Source: Brucella pseudintermedia
GTDB lineage: Bacteria > Pseudomonadota > Alphaproteobacteria > Rhizobiales > Rhizobiaceae
DNA length: 42,394 nt
NCBI RefSeq assembly: GCF_008932435.1
Contig: NZ_WBWE01000021.1
Location: 1-42,394, forward strand
Reading direction: 5' to 3'
Shown piece by piece: positions 17,058 through 25,938 of the stretch (the first letter of the stretch is position 1; every line of letters begins with the position of its first letter). Under the pieces are notes generated by a model. It was not told the DNA's origin. It did no database searches and saw nothing but the letters and a program-made list of their open reading frames with translations. The position numbers were made by a program, and so were the translations under genes.

Positions 17058-17326
17058 GGGCAGCTCGGAACGCTCCCATGATTGCCGGTCAAGCGGGCAG
17101 TTCGCTTGTGCATGGTGCGGTGCAGGTGGAGAGGGCATATCTCCAGGCCCTGCGAGTGGGTTCAGGGCGGCGCGATAGCCCTCTGATCGGGTTCAGCGCC
17201 GATGCGCTGGCGGCATCCAATCGGCGCACGGTTGGTCAGGTGTCCAGAGGGCTGGAACGCCCTTTGCTCGATGGGTGCAGGGAGAGCCGAAGTCTCCCGC
17301 GCGTGGTCAACCGGCGCAACGGTTGG
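17058..17326 (+). repeat. tandem array of stem-loops, candidate structured RNA
   Basis: At least seven compact hairpins follow each other in about 270 bases: 17058-17077, 17090-17108 (CAAGCG/CGCTTG), 17127-17145 (TGGAGA/TCTCCA), 17164-17182 (AGGGC/GCCCT), 17194-17209 (CAGCGC/GCGCTG), 17217-17235 (CCAATCG/CGGTTGG), 17248-17263 (AGGGC/GCCCT), 17280-17298 (GGGAGA/TCTCCC) and 17308-17325 (CAACCG/CGGTTG). They fall into a repeated order of about 85-110 bases, with linkers of the form GGGTTCAG or GGGTGCAG. Equivalent stems differ by paired changes (CAAGCG/CGCTTG against CAACCG/CGGTTG), which suggests selection on the fold. Wobble pairs fit better on the forward strand. It starts 55 bases after the EAL gene stop and could be its 3' region, a separate RNA, or a palindromic repeat family. 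Confidence 0.55.
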
Positions 17327-17382
17327 ATGGCAGAATGAGGCTCGATGCTGAGGTTCCGCCACGGCTCGGGGGATGCAACGGG

Positions 17383-17538
17383 GGTGGCCTGTTGCCACTC
17401 GGCCAAGGTGAAGTTGAGCGGATTCTTCCAGCCATTTTCCTTGTAGCCGTCCGGCAGTTGCCAGCCGTGCTCAAGGAACAGGTCTTTCGATAGGCTATTC
17501 AGCCGGTTCTTGAAGTGCGTTTCGACTTTCTCCAACAC
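17383..17538 (-). pseudogene. relaxase (mobilisation nuclease) fragment
   Basis: The reverse strand reads VETHFKNRLNSLSKDLFLEHGWQLP and then KNPLNFTLAEWQQA, which I recognise as part of the region following the catalytic domain in VirD2/MobA-like relaxases of rhizobial plasmids and integrative elements. About 52 residues remain; the N-terminal Tyr/His nuclease core and the rest are missing, and the frame runs on into unrelated sequence. It is non-functional and shows that a conjugative or mobilisable element was once here. Confidence 0.6.
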
Positions 17539-17616
17539 GTTCGGAAAATATCCCAGTGCCCATTATGCTGGTCGGAAAAAATTCTCGGAGCCGGTTCCAG
17601 GAGGAAGGCAACGGGA

Positions 17617-17644
17617 TTGAATCGTGTGCATTTTTGGTTATATT
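17617..17644 (+). promoter_or_regulatory. sigma-70-like promoter of the toxin-antitoxin operon
   Basis: TTGAAT (17617-17622) and TATATT (17639-17644) are separated by 16 bases. The start codon of the antitoxin follows 30 bases later, with AAAGGAG before it. Antitoxins of this type usually repress their own promoter, so the operator is expected to overlap this site. Confidence 0.55.
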
Positions 17645-17673
17645 GAGTACACCGACATGAAAGGAGCGTTGCA

Positions 17674-17928
17674 ATGTCTCGAACGACCACGATGACGGTC
17701 CGCATCAGTGGCACGCTCAGCGATTTCGTTGCCGCCAATGTCAGCGAGAACGGATCTTATGAAAACATCAGCGAATATGTCCGAGATCTGATCCGCCGCG
17801 ATAAGGAGCGGGTAGAGATGGAAGCATTTGATCGGCTGAAGGGTGAACTGACACTTGCTTTCGCCGCACCCGAGGCGTCCTACAAGCCGCTCACTGCGCG
17901 CGAAGTGATCGCGCGGAACCGGGCCTGA
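17674..17928 (+). CDS. parD: antitoxin, ParD-like (CopG/ribbon-helix-helix)
   Basis: An 84-residue antitoxin. The N-terminal MTVRISGTLSDFVAANV forms the DNA-binding ribbon, and GSYENISEYVRDLIRRDKE is the typical ParD helix pair. The C-terminal half should wrap the toxin. It would neutralise the downstream protein and repress the operon. AAAGGAG precedes the ATG, and the stop overlaps the toxin start (TGATG). The pair lies between a relaxase fragment and an AT-rich gap, a common place for plasmid or island addiction modules. Confidence 0.88.
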   Translation: MSRTTTMTVRISGTLSDFVAANVSENGSYENISEYVRDLIRRDKERVEMEAFDRLKGELTLAFAAPEASYKPLTAREVIARNRA

Positions 17929-18242
17929 TGGCTGCTGTCCGTGTTCAGGAGGCAGCCTCTCACCGTCTCGACGAGATCTACCGCTACACGCAGGAAAGAT
18001 GGGGTACCGATCAAGCAGATCGGTACATTACCGGATTGTTCGATGCTTTCGGCAAGATCGAAACTCACAGTGTCATGTCGAAGCCCGTCCCTGCGGAGTT
18101 CGACGTAGAGGGATATTTCTTCCGATACGAACGGCATTTCGTCTATTGGCGCCGTCTCTCGAACGGAGATATCGGCATCGTTACAATCCTCCACCAGCGC
18201 ATGCACCAGATGGATCGGTTCCGCGAGGATTTTGGCTTGTAA
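17928..18242 (+). CDS. parE: toxin, RelE/ParE superfamily
   Basis: A 104-residue toxin. The pattern VQEAASHRLDEIYRYTQERWGTDQADRYI and later FFRYERHFVYWRRLSNGDIGIVTILHQRMHQMDRF is typical of ParE-type proteins, which share the RelE fold but usually poison DNA gyrase instead of cutting mRNA. The partner gene's ParD character supports ParE. It is full length with no frame damage and is translationally coupled to the antitoxin. The target is inferred from family only. Confidence 0.88.
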   Translation: MAAVRVQEAASHRLDEIYRYTQERWGTDQADRYITGLFDAFGKIETHSVMSKPVPAEFDVEGYFFRYERHFVYWRRLSNGDIGIVTILHQRMHQMDRFREDFGL

Positions 18243-19036
18243 CCCCGGCTGCCACCGGTCGGCCGAGAGAGTTCATCAACGGGTTCTCACTCTTTCGCCA
18301 TCCGAGGCCCGCCACAATTTCTTCAGACTGGAGAAGGTTGGATATCAGGCCCTTCCTCTCCGCCATTTGATTCTTCCCTAGAATAGTCACGTAGAATCGG
18401 TCGGTTGAGTATGTTCCCGCCTGTTCCGCGTACTACGCTTCAGTCGCACTAACCCACCTCACCATATGCATTCCAGATATTCCTTCAAAAGAAATTTATG
18501 CAGATACATTGATGCCGAGCAATAAGCCGCAAGTTCGCTTCTCCCATGAACCGCCTATCGCATCGAAATGACCCACCTGAAGCTGAATAAAATTCATTGA
18601 GGCAGAAGAATTTTGAACAGAATATTTCAATATATATTATGCAAATTTCATATTATCTATTAGCAATATTAAATATACCATTGAGAGGAACGTATAGGTT
18701 GACATTTTTATTCGCTATATCGTAGCCATACCCTTAAAAATGGGAGGGTTATTCAGCACACATCGGTAACCGAAAGTTTCGTATCGAATGACACAACCCG
18801 CAAGGAATTGGGCAATGCGTTCGACTCGCAACCGGAAATTGCCGATGTACCGCAAGGATGGAGCGTCTATCACGCTGTCGAACGGACCGAGCTCTCAGCG
18901 CCTGAAGAGCACTCGTTCCACCGCGTGCTTCCACTTCCGTTTTTTTCCGGCGGGAAACTCGTCAAATCAGCCGTCTCAGATGAGTTCAGGTTTTCCTGCT
19001 TCTCCTAATTTGAACTCCATATGAAAGGGCAAGGGC
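18243..19036. other. 794-base AT-rich gap, probably decayed sequence
   Basis: Bases 18590-18720 are strongly AT-rich compared with the surroundings and hold no gene. On the reverse strand a short frame ending near 18275 (MAERKGLISNLLQSEEIVAGLGW) looks like a truncated N-terminus, cut next to the toxin gene's end. A forward frame at about 18700-19008 (QPEIADVPQGWSVYHAVERTELSAPEEHSFHRVLPLPFFSGGKL) is protein-like but has no good start and no family I know. I read this as scar tissue at the edge of the accessory region. Confidence 0.45.
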
Positions 19037-19807
19037 ATGAATGCTCCGGAAACCTCGAAATTCAGAGATTATGCGCGCACGCTGGCAGCGCGCAGCGTTC
19101 CTAATGGCATTTTGAACCGTAGCGCCGCATTGCGCGGGACGCGCTTTTTGGCCGATGCCGCCCGTGCCGCCAAATCCGGTAAACGACGCCCTTTTCAGAT
19201 GGTAAATGTGGGCGCTTGCGACGGCGTCCTTTTCGATGACGTGACCCCTTGGCTTCACCGGATACCCCACTCCAAAGCAGTTCTGGTCGAACCGGTACCG
19301 TATAACTTGATCAGACTACGCAAGAACTATCCGGATGCAGAGCGGTTCAGGATCGAACCGATTGCCGTCACCAGGGAACGAGGTTCGATCACCGTCAAGA
19401 CTTTCGATGCAAAAGCCCTGGAAGAAGGCACTTTGCCCCTTGAATTCATAGGTTGTTCTTCGGTCACAGATACAAATCTGATGTCCGGCAAGAATGTATG
19501 GGGGCCGGATGATCCCAATTTCCATAAGTTCGCTCCACATCTGAAGGAAATCGTGGTTGCTTCCGATACGTTGCAAGCTGTGTTGGATCGCAATAATGTC
19601 GAGTATATCGATGCATTCTTGGTCGACTGTGAGGGCGCGGACTGGATTGTCTTCGACCAGCTCGATTTGGAGCGCTATCGCCCCGGCCTGATCAAAGTCG
19701 AAGTGGGCGCCCTATCCCCGACTGATGTCGGCAACGTCATCGTAAAGATGAAAGCCGCCGGTTATGATGTTGGCATCTATTGCGAAGATGTCTGGGCATT
19801 TGGATAA
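19037..19807 (+). CDS. FkbM family SAM-dependent methyltransferase
   Basis: A 256-residue methyltransferase. SAM motif I is VNVGACDG (about 56-63), an acidic LVEPVP follows at the end of the next strand (about 83-88), and the FkbM-type DCEGADWIVFDQL motif lies at about 197-209. This family O-methylates sugars, polyketides or peptides. No glycosyltransferase or other biosynthetic gene is adjacent, so the substrate cannot be guessed. AAGGGCAAGGGC precedes the ATG. The gene stands alone between the AT-rich gap and a palindromic repeat. Confidence 0.85.
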   Translation: MNAPETSKFRDYARTLAARSVPNGILNRSAALRGTRFLADAARAAKSGKRRPFQMVNVGACDGVLFDDVTPWLHRIPHSKAVLVEPVPYNLIRLRKNYPDAERFRIEPIAVTRERGSITVKTFDAKALEEGTLPLEFIGCSSVTDTNLMSGKNVWGPDDPNFHKFAPHLKEIVVASDTLQAVLDRNNVEYIDAFLVDCEGADWIVFDQLDLERYRPGLIKVEVGALSPTDVGNVIVKMKAAGYDVGIYCEDVWAFG

Positions 19808-19836
19808 CTGCGCTTCTCGGGAGCGATTTTCGAGTA

Positions 19837-19923
19837 CCGGAGCAGGGCGTACTTGCAAGCATAGTCGCGAAAAGTTGCAGCCTTTTCGGGACTATGCGTC
19901 CGAGAAAGGTACGTGAGCACCGG
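19837..19923. repeat. palindromic intergenic repeat
   Basis: The core is a near-perfect inverted repeat at 19859-19897 (GCATAGTC..CGAAAAG paired with CTTTTCG..GACTATGC, one mismatch). It is flanked by looser arms containing CCGGAGCAGGGCGTAC and GTACGTGAGCACCGG. The layout resembles the intergenic palindromes scattered in Brucella and Ochrobactrum genomes. It sits between two convergent genes. Confidence 0.6.
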
Positions 19924-19927
19924 AATA

Positions 19928-19959
19928 AAGCCGAAGGTTTGCGCCTCCGGCTATGATTT

Positions 19960-19962
<3 letters not shown>
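19928..19962. terminator. bidirectional Rho-independent terminator
   Basis: The stem AGCCGaAGG/CCTcCGGCT with a six-base loop has T-rich sequence on both sides. It ends the FkbM gene on the forward strand and the glutathione transferase gene on the reverse strand; the latter's stop codon is at its edge. Confidence 0.7.
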
Positions 19963-20595
<633 letters not shown>

Positions 20596-20688
20596 CTATC
20601 AATTTTACCCGTGCCCGCAACAAATGAGGGATCACATTTCTTTGTGCCGACCCAAAACTCGAAATATCTTCCTATAGAAGGCTATTCA

Positions 20689-21939
20689 TCAGAAAAGCGA
20701 TGCTATCCGCGCGGGTTTCGACGATTGCATCCGGGTCACGACGACCAGCTTGTTGAACTCGCCGCGCTTGAAGGCGCGCAGGAAGCGAGGATAATCCTTG
20801 AAGACCACGCAGCCATTGGAATCGCCGCGACGCCCCAGCATGAAAGTATGCGCCAGAAGTCCATCGCGATTGTAGCGGTTGTTGCCATCGACGGGCGTCA
20901 GGCGGATCGCCTCGACACCATGGAACAGCGCCTCGCGCATACGCAGATTATAAGTGTGCGGCGGCGTGGGCCCACGGTTCTTCTGGTTTACATAGCGCGG
21001 ATTGTCCCGCATCGGGCCGAGGCCGGAATGGGCTTCCAGACGCTCGCCGCCAGGCAGGTAAACAGTGGCAGCGGAAATATCGTAAATGGCAACCTTGCTG
21101 CGCGAAGCCTCATTGAGGAGCGGACTGAACAAGCCGGTGCGCGGCTCCTCGATTGCGCCGCTTTCCGGCGCATAGGCGAGCTGGGTCTTCTCATGCATAC
21201 GCGAACGGCGCAGCGAAGGCTTTGCGCCGGGCAAAGGCACGTCATCGGGCAGATACGCATCCCGCGTGTCCTCCACGGCCACATCCGCCCTCTGGTCTGG
21301 AGCGAGTTGCGGGACAGGCACGGCATTGCCGACAGGGAGATGTGCCTGCGTCTCAGCCGCATCCATTTCTTCAGCTTGGGACAGAGGCTCTATCTTGCTG
21401 AGCGCCGCTGCCGCGTCAGGCGCTGGCGTATAGGCAAGCGCTGCCGCACCGGTCGTTTGTTGCGGCTGAATACTTGCCACGACGGGTTCTTCCCGCCGAA
21501 CGCGATCAGCGCGCAGTTCAATGAGGGATGCCGTATCGACGGGTTTGTCCTCGATTACGGAATCGGGACCGATATCGGCGATGATTGGCGCATCATCCGC
21601 GTCCTTGCTCCGGCGCCAGTCGAGGTTGGAATAGGCAGTGTCGGCGGTATAGGCGTCGATGAAGCCTCGCCGGATGCGCTGCGACGGTGCGAGCTTGTGA
21701 TCTACGACCGCAAGTGCCTGCGGCGCGGTCAGGGAGACACGGCGCATAACCGGGGCCACAGGTGCAAAGGCCGGCACTACCGTTTCCAGCGTACCGAGCG
21801 CGGTCATCATCCAGCTTCCGGCCACAAGGCCCGTCGCCGCGAATGCCGCAACGCGTATCAGCCCCCTGAAACCGAATGGAAGCCGGATGCTGCTGCTGCG
21901 CGGAGCCGCGTAGCCATACACTTCTGTTACACACGCCAT
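20689..21939 (-). CDS. membrane-anchored DUF2778 (Tlde1-like) protein
   Basis: About 416 residues from the ATG at 21939, chosen because the N-terminus then has a short cytoplasmic part and a single anchor helix (RGLIRVAAFAATGLVAGSWMM). A long low-complexity, Ala/Pro/acid-rich linker of roughly 200 residues follows, then a C-terminal DUF2778 domain. That domain has HSGLGPMRDNP, PPHTYNLR and HTFMLGRRGDSNGC, the His...Ser-x-Gly-Cys pattern of L,D-transpeptidase-like enzymes; I associate this family with Tlde1 effectors that attack peptidoglycan peptides. An anchored, non-secreted form suggests a housekeeping role in the periplasm, but that is inference. There is no clear ribosome site, and a longer frame reaches 22053. 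Confidence 0.8.
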   Translation of the reverse strand: MACVTEVYGYAAPRSSSIRLPFGFRGLIRVAAFAATGLVAGSWMMTALGTLETVVPAFAPVAPVMRRVSLTAPQALAVVDHKLAPSQRIRRGFIDAYTADTAYSNLDWRRSKDADDAPIIADIGPDSVIEDKPVDTASLIELRADRVRREEPVVASIQPQQTTGAAALAYTPAPDAAAALSKIEPLSQAEEMDAAETQAHLPVGNAVPVPQLAPDQRADVAVEDTRDAYLPDDVPLPGAKPSLRRSRMHEKTQLAYAPESGAIEEPRTGLFSPLLNEASRSKVAIYDISAATVYLPGGERLEAHSGLGPMRDNPRYVNQKNRGPTPPHTYNLRMREALFHGVEAIRLTPVDGNNRYNRDGLLAHTFMLGRRGDSNGCVVFKDYPRFLRAFKRGEFNKLVVVTRMQSSKPARIASLF

Positions 21940-22108
21940 GATACAACCCGAGTGGAAAACAACTTTCCCTGCACCGCCTTGCATGTCGGTCCGGCAAAAG
22001 ACGAACAAGACATGGCAAGGCGGTGACTGGAAGGTCATCTCCAGCATCGCCAATTATGGTAACCAAATCCTTTACGGGATGAAGAAAACCGGATCGGCGG
22101 GAACGGGT

Positions 22109-23278
22109 TCAGGCTGTCAGAAGGAATGCGCCTTGCTTGGCGCTTGGAAACTCCAGCCCCTCCACCGCAACCCGATTGCGACCGCGATGTTTGACCCGCA
22201 TCAGGGCGAGATCGGCCCGTGCCGCTGTTTCCCATACTGTCTCGCCGCCGCGCACCATGGCGATACCGAAACTGCATGTCAGCTGGCGGCCTGAAGGCAG
22301 CATCGGAAACTGATGCCGGGCCACGCGTCCGCAAAGCACGTTGGCCAGCCTCTCGCATGTTTCGGCATCGCCGCGGACCAGAAGAACAAACTCTTCGCCG
22401 CCAATGCGCCCGACAATCGTTGTATCGGCAGCGATGGTTTGCAGGATACGGGCAAACTCGACCAGAACCTGGTCGCCGGCCGCATGACCCAGTGCATCAT
22501 TGATCGACTTGAAGTGATCGATATCGGCAATGATGACCCCGTGATCGCCGCGCTGGGGCTCGGCCAGACGCAAGCGCGCCCGGCGTTCCAGGCCGCGGCG
22601 GTTGAAAACGCCGGTCAGCGGATCTGTATCGCGCTCTGCCTGCAATTCCTGCACCACATCGGAAGTCGTCACCGCCAGAAGGACAAGGCCAGCGATCACA
22701 CCGGCAAAGGAACCGAAGATCATGACGCCCTGCCAATAGCGCGAGCGCATCAGTTCGGAGGGGCGGACAATCTCATTGGGGAGCCCCATCGCCATTCCAG
22801 CCTGTACATAGAAATGCGCGGTCAACAGCAGCAACGCACCCAACAGCACGCGATCGATCAAGCTTCGATAGGCAAGACCGCGCGCCTGAATGCAAAGCAC
22901 CGCCATCAGGCTTCCCAATGCCAGATGCACCACGGGCGCAATCCGCGCATAACCCATGCCGTTTGCGTAGCAATAGACCATGGCTGCCAGAAGACCGAAC
23001 CCGATCAGGCGTGGCGCAAGCCGCGAATAATGCTTGCCCATCCGCATCATCACACCTTCGCAAAGCAGCCAGCCGCCCGTAAAATGGAGAGCTGTGGTTA
23101 TCGGCAGCGTCAGGATAAGGCTGTCAGAGATCAGCGATATCGGAATCAGAAGCCCAACGGCGAAACAGGCAAAGCTGAGGCCGAAAAACAAGAGATGCCT
23201 GCGCTTCGTGTCGAGCATCCAGATGCCCAACATCGTCACTGCAAACAGCAATACTATAAGCGGCGGCACAAACTTCAC
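22109..23278 (-). CDS. membrane diguanylate cyclase (GGDEF) without inhibitory site
   Basis: A 389-residue protein with about six to seven hydrophobic helices (1-215) and a GGDEF domain (about 225-380). The domain has DTDPLTGVFNRRGLE, DIDHFKSINDALGH and GGEEF and should be active. The position where the RxxD inhibitory site would be reads AADT, so product inhibition through that site is not expected. Length and layout match the cyclase at 9659-10828, but identity is low outside the catalytic core, so they are members of one architecture class and not a recent duplication. It stands alone; the AT-rich stretch at 23279-23478 probably carries its promoter. Confidence 0.93.
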   Translation of the reverse strand: MKFVPPLIVLLFAVTMLGIWMLDTKRRHLLFFGLSFACFAVGLLIPISLISDSLILTLPITTALHFTGGWLLCEGVMMRMGKHYSRLAPRLIGFGLLAAMVYCYANGMGYARIAPVVHLALGSLMAVLCIQARGLAYRSLIDRVLLGALLLLTAHFYVQAGMAMGLPNEIVRPSELMRSRYWQGVMIFGSFAGVIAGLVLLAVTTSDVVQELQAERDTDPLTGVFNRRGLERRARLRLAEPQRGDHGVIIADIDHFKSINDALGHAAGDQVLVEFARILQTIAADTTIVGRIGGEEFVLLVRGDAETCERLANVLCGRVARHQFPMLPSGRQLTCSFGIAMVRGGETVWETAARADLALMRVKHRGRNRVAVEGLEFPSAKQGAFLLTA

Positions 23279-23478
23279 AAACGGGCCCTGATCGGTCGAA
23301 AATAAAATTGCAAAAAACGCTATTTCAGATTGAACGTAATGTGCAATTACAAACCGGGAGCAAAGTCAAGTTAATAGCTTGTAATATTGATGAACACTAA
23401 AGCCTAAAGCAGCAATCTCGAGTATAAGCGATTGCTAAAAACCATCTGAAAACAACATCATTCAGCACGAAGCTACTT

Positions 23479-24693
23479 TCACGCAGTTTTTACCCCGAGA
23501 TTTATCCCCAGAAGCTTTTCCGCGATCATACGACCTATGGGTATGGAAGATGTCGCAGCAGGTGACGGCGCATTGCAAACATGAAGCATTCTCTCCGTTT
23601 CCCTGAAGAGAAAATCATGCACCAGCGTCCCGTCATCAAGCACGGCTTGCGCGCGTATTCCGGCCCCCGGCGCACCAAGATCGGAAAGCTCCAGCGTCGG
23701 GCAATATTTCCGGCATTCCTTTAGATAGCGCGCGCGAGACGCGGAATTACCGAACTCGGACAGTGCCGATCGCCAGTTCTTCACGGCCATCTTCCAGAAG
23801 CCGGGGAATGCCGCCATGTCTGCAACATCGCCCGCACGGAAACTGCCCTTGTCATAACCTTCGCGCGAAAAGCCCAGAACCGCATTCGGGCCGACAGTAA
23901 CGCCGCCATCAATCGTTCGCGTCAAATGGATGCCGAGGAACGGCAGGTCGGGATCGGGAATGGGATAGATCAGATGCTTGACGATATTCGCTTTCGACTG
24001 CGGCAAGGTGTAGTATTCGCCGCGAAACGGCACGATGCGGTGACGGATATCCAGCCCGGCAAGACGCGCAATGCGGTCCGACTGCAATCCGGCACAAGCA
24101 ACCAGTTTGAAAGCACGCACGGTTTCGCCATTCACCGTCACCGCAACGCCGGTGTCATCCTCCCGGATCGCGGTCACCGGCGAATTGAGCCGAACGATAC
24201 CGCCGCGCTCGACGATTTCGGCCGCCATGGCCCGCGATACCCTCGCATAATCGACAATGCCCGTCGCAGGCACGAGAAGCGCCCCCACTCCTGCAACCGC
24301 GGGTTCGACCTTGCGGAGCGCCTGCTGATCCACATGCTGGAACGCGATATCGTTCTGGACCGCACGTCTGGCCAGGGCCTCCATGCGCTCCAATTCTGGC
24401 GTGGAGGTCGCGACCAGCAGTTTGCCGCATGTTTCGAAGGGGATGGAATATTGCCTGCAAAAGGCTTTCGTGGCTTCCGCACCCGCCCGGCACAATTGCG
24501 CCTTCAACGAACCCGGCTGATAATAGATTCCGGCATGAATGACGCCGCTATTGTGCCCCGTCTGATGCCGCGCGAAATCGCTTTCCTTCTCCAGCAGAAT
24601 GATCCTTGCGCCCGGCTCGGCTTCCTGCATGGCTTTTGCTGTCGCGAGCCCGACAATGCCGCCGCCGATGACGCAGTAATCATAGTCTGCCAC
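23479..24693 (-). CDS. lhgO: L-2-hydroxyglutarate oxidase/dehydrogenase
   Basis: A 404-residue FAD enzyme that oxidises L-2-hydroxyglutarate to 2-oxoglutarate, passing electrons to the quinone pool or oxygen. The N-terminal FAD site is YCVIGGGIVGLATA (about 6-19), followed by the family-specific HQTGHNSGVIHAGIYY. The middle has VPATGIVDYARVSRAM, and the C-terminus AVLDDGTLVHDFLF is also typical of LhgO/YgaF. It starts with GTG after AGGAGGGGACTTC. It is divergent from the exonuclease gene. Its role is repair or recycling of a side product of central metabolism. Confidence 0.92.
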   Translation of the reverse strand: MADYDYCVIGGGIVGLATAKAMQEAEPGARIILLEKESDFARHQTGHNSGVIHAGIYYQPGSLKAQLCRAGAEATKAFCRQYSIPFETCGKLLVATSTPELERMEALARRAVQNDIAFQHVDQQALRKVEPAVAGVGALLVPATGIVDYARVSRAMAAEIVERGGIVRLNSPVTAIREDDTGVAVTVNGETVRAFKLVACAGLQSDRIARLAGLDIRHRIVPFRGEYYTLPQSKANIVKHLIYPIPDPDLPFLGIHLTRTIDGGVTVGPNAVLGFSREGYDKGSFRAGDVADMAAFPGFWKMAVKNWRSALSEFGNSASRARYLKECRKYCPTLELSDLGAPGAGIRAQAVLDDGTLVHDFLFRETERMLHVCNAPSPAATSSIPIGRMIAEKLLGINLGVKTA

Positions 24694-24846
24694 GAAGTCC
24701 CCTCCTCATGCCCTCTCCGACGCGCGCCCTGCCTTGCTGCCGCCTTGCAGGGTGATTACCTGTTACTTATACGATTGCAGCCTTGGTTGCAGCACCGCAA
24801 AATGGCATTCTTTGCCAAATCCGGTTCCCCCTTGCGGAGATGTTAC

Positions 24847-25845
24847 ATGCGCCATCAGTTCGACCTTTTTGCTCCTTCCCACGGGGAAAGGGAGGAACGG
24901 GCAGAACTCCGCCCTGCACGCAGCAGGTCCGGCAAGGCAACCAGCATCGATGAAGCGGAGATGGTGAAGCGCCTGAAAGAAAGCGGGCGCTACCGCATCC
25001 TGCAACGGCTCGATCCGCCGCCGACCGTTTCCGATGCCGACAGCGTCGCCTTCCCGCGTCTGGGCGTTATCGTCGACACGGAAACAACTGGCCTCAATCC
25101 GGCGCAGGAAGAAATCATCGAAATCGGTGCAGTGGCCTTTCGCTATGCGGACGACGGATCGATAGGCGATGTCTGCGCCACGTTCGGCGCGCTGCAACAG
25201 CCATCGAAGCCGATCCCGGCTGATATTACCCGCATCACCGGCATCACCGACGAAATGGTGAAGGGACAGACAATCCCGCGCGAGAAGCTGGACGCGCTCA
25301 TCGCCGAAGCCGACCTGATCATCGCGCATAATGCCGGTTTCGACCGCCCGTTTCTGGAACGTTTTTCCATCGCCTTCGCCAGCAAGCCGTGGGCCTGTTC
25401 GGTCAAGGAGATCGACTGGACCGCGCGCGGCTTTGAGGGCACCAAGCTTGGCTACCTGATCGGCCAGAGCGGCTATTTTCACAACGGCCACAGGGCCGAA
25501 GACGATTGCCAGGCTCTGCTCGCTGTGTTGAGGGAACAGTCAGGCGAGACCACGCCTTTTGCCGAACTGCTGAAGGCAAGCCAGCGCGCGCGGATGCGCA
25601 TCTATGCCGAAAACAGTCCTTTCGAAATGAAGGATCACCTCAAGGCGCGCGGCTATCGCTGGTCGGACGGCAGTGACGGCCGCCCGAAATCATGGTGGAC
25701 GGAAATCGGCGAAGAAGAACTCGAAGCCGAACTCGACTATCTGCGCACCGAGATTTATGGCTGGCGCGACGCCGACCCGCTGATCCAGAAGCTCACTGCC
25801 ACGGACCGTTACAAGGAACGGGCGCCGCTGCGGGCGAAGAAGTAA
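24847..25845 (+). CDS. DEDDh 3'-5' exonuclease, DnaQ-like
   Basis: A 332-residue exonuclease. Exo I is VDTETTG, exo II lies in HNAGFDRPFLE, and exo III is GHRAEDDCQALL, which gives the full DEDDh set. It is not the replicative epsilon subunit: that protein is shorter and has a polymerase-binding tail, whereas this one has an extra N-terminal 75 residues and a C-terminal segment (LKARGYRWSDGSDGRPKSWWTEI and onward) shared by a separate alphaproteobacterial group of exonucleases. GGAG lies eight bases before the ATG at 24847. A repair or RNA-processing role is possible; the substrate is not shown by sequence. Confidence 0.88.
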   Translation: MRHQFDLFAPSHGEREERAELRPARSRSGKATSIDEAEMVKRLKESGRYRILQRLDPPPTVSDADSVAFPRLGVIVDTETTGLNPAQEEIIEIGAVAFRYADDGSIGDVCATFGALQQPSKPIPADITRITGITDEMVKGQTIPREKLDALIAEADLIIAHNAGFDRPFLERFSIAFASKPWACSVKEIDWTARGFEGTKLGYLIGQSGYFHNGHRAEDDCQALLAVLREQSGETTPFAELLKASQRARMRIYAENSPFEMKDHLKARGYRWSDGSDGRPKSWWTEIGEEELEAELDYLRTEIYGWRDADPLIQKLTATDRYKERAPLRAKK

Positions 25846-25867
25846 AGAGGCTGCATTCAGCGCCGCC

Positions 25868-25922
25868 CTCATCCTGAGGAGGTGACCTGAGCGTAGCGAA
25901 GGTTACCGTCTCGAAGGATGAG
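25868..25922. repeat. intergenic palindrome with CTCATCCT arms
   Basis: CTCATCCTGAGGAGG at one end and CGAAGGATGAG at the other form an imperfect inverted repeat of about 55 bases. This resembles the 'CTCATCCTGAGGAG...' REP-like elements that recur in many Hyphomicrobiales genomes. It lies between two convergent genes and may also act as a transcription stop. Confidence 0.6.
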
Positions 25923-25938
25923 AGGCGGGATTTGGCGA

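Noticed and set aside
17078..17338. Forward open frame through the stem-loop array
   Set aside because: It is low-complexity, without a ribosome site or family likeness; stem conservation explains the sequence better than coding does.
23926..24846. Possible long N-terminal extension of the exonuclease
   Set aside because: The frame stays open upstream but is antisense to lhgO; the ATG at 24847 has a good ribosome site and a natural N-terminus.
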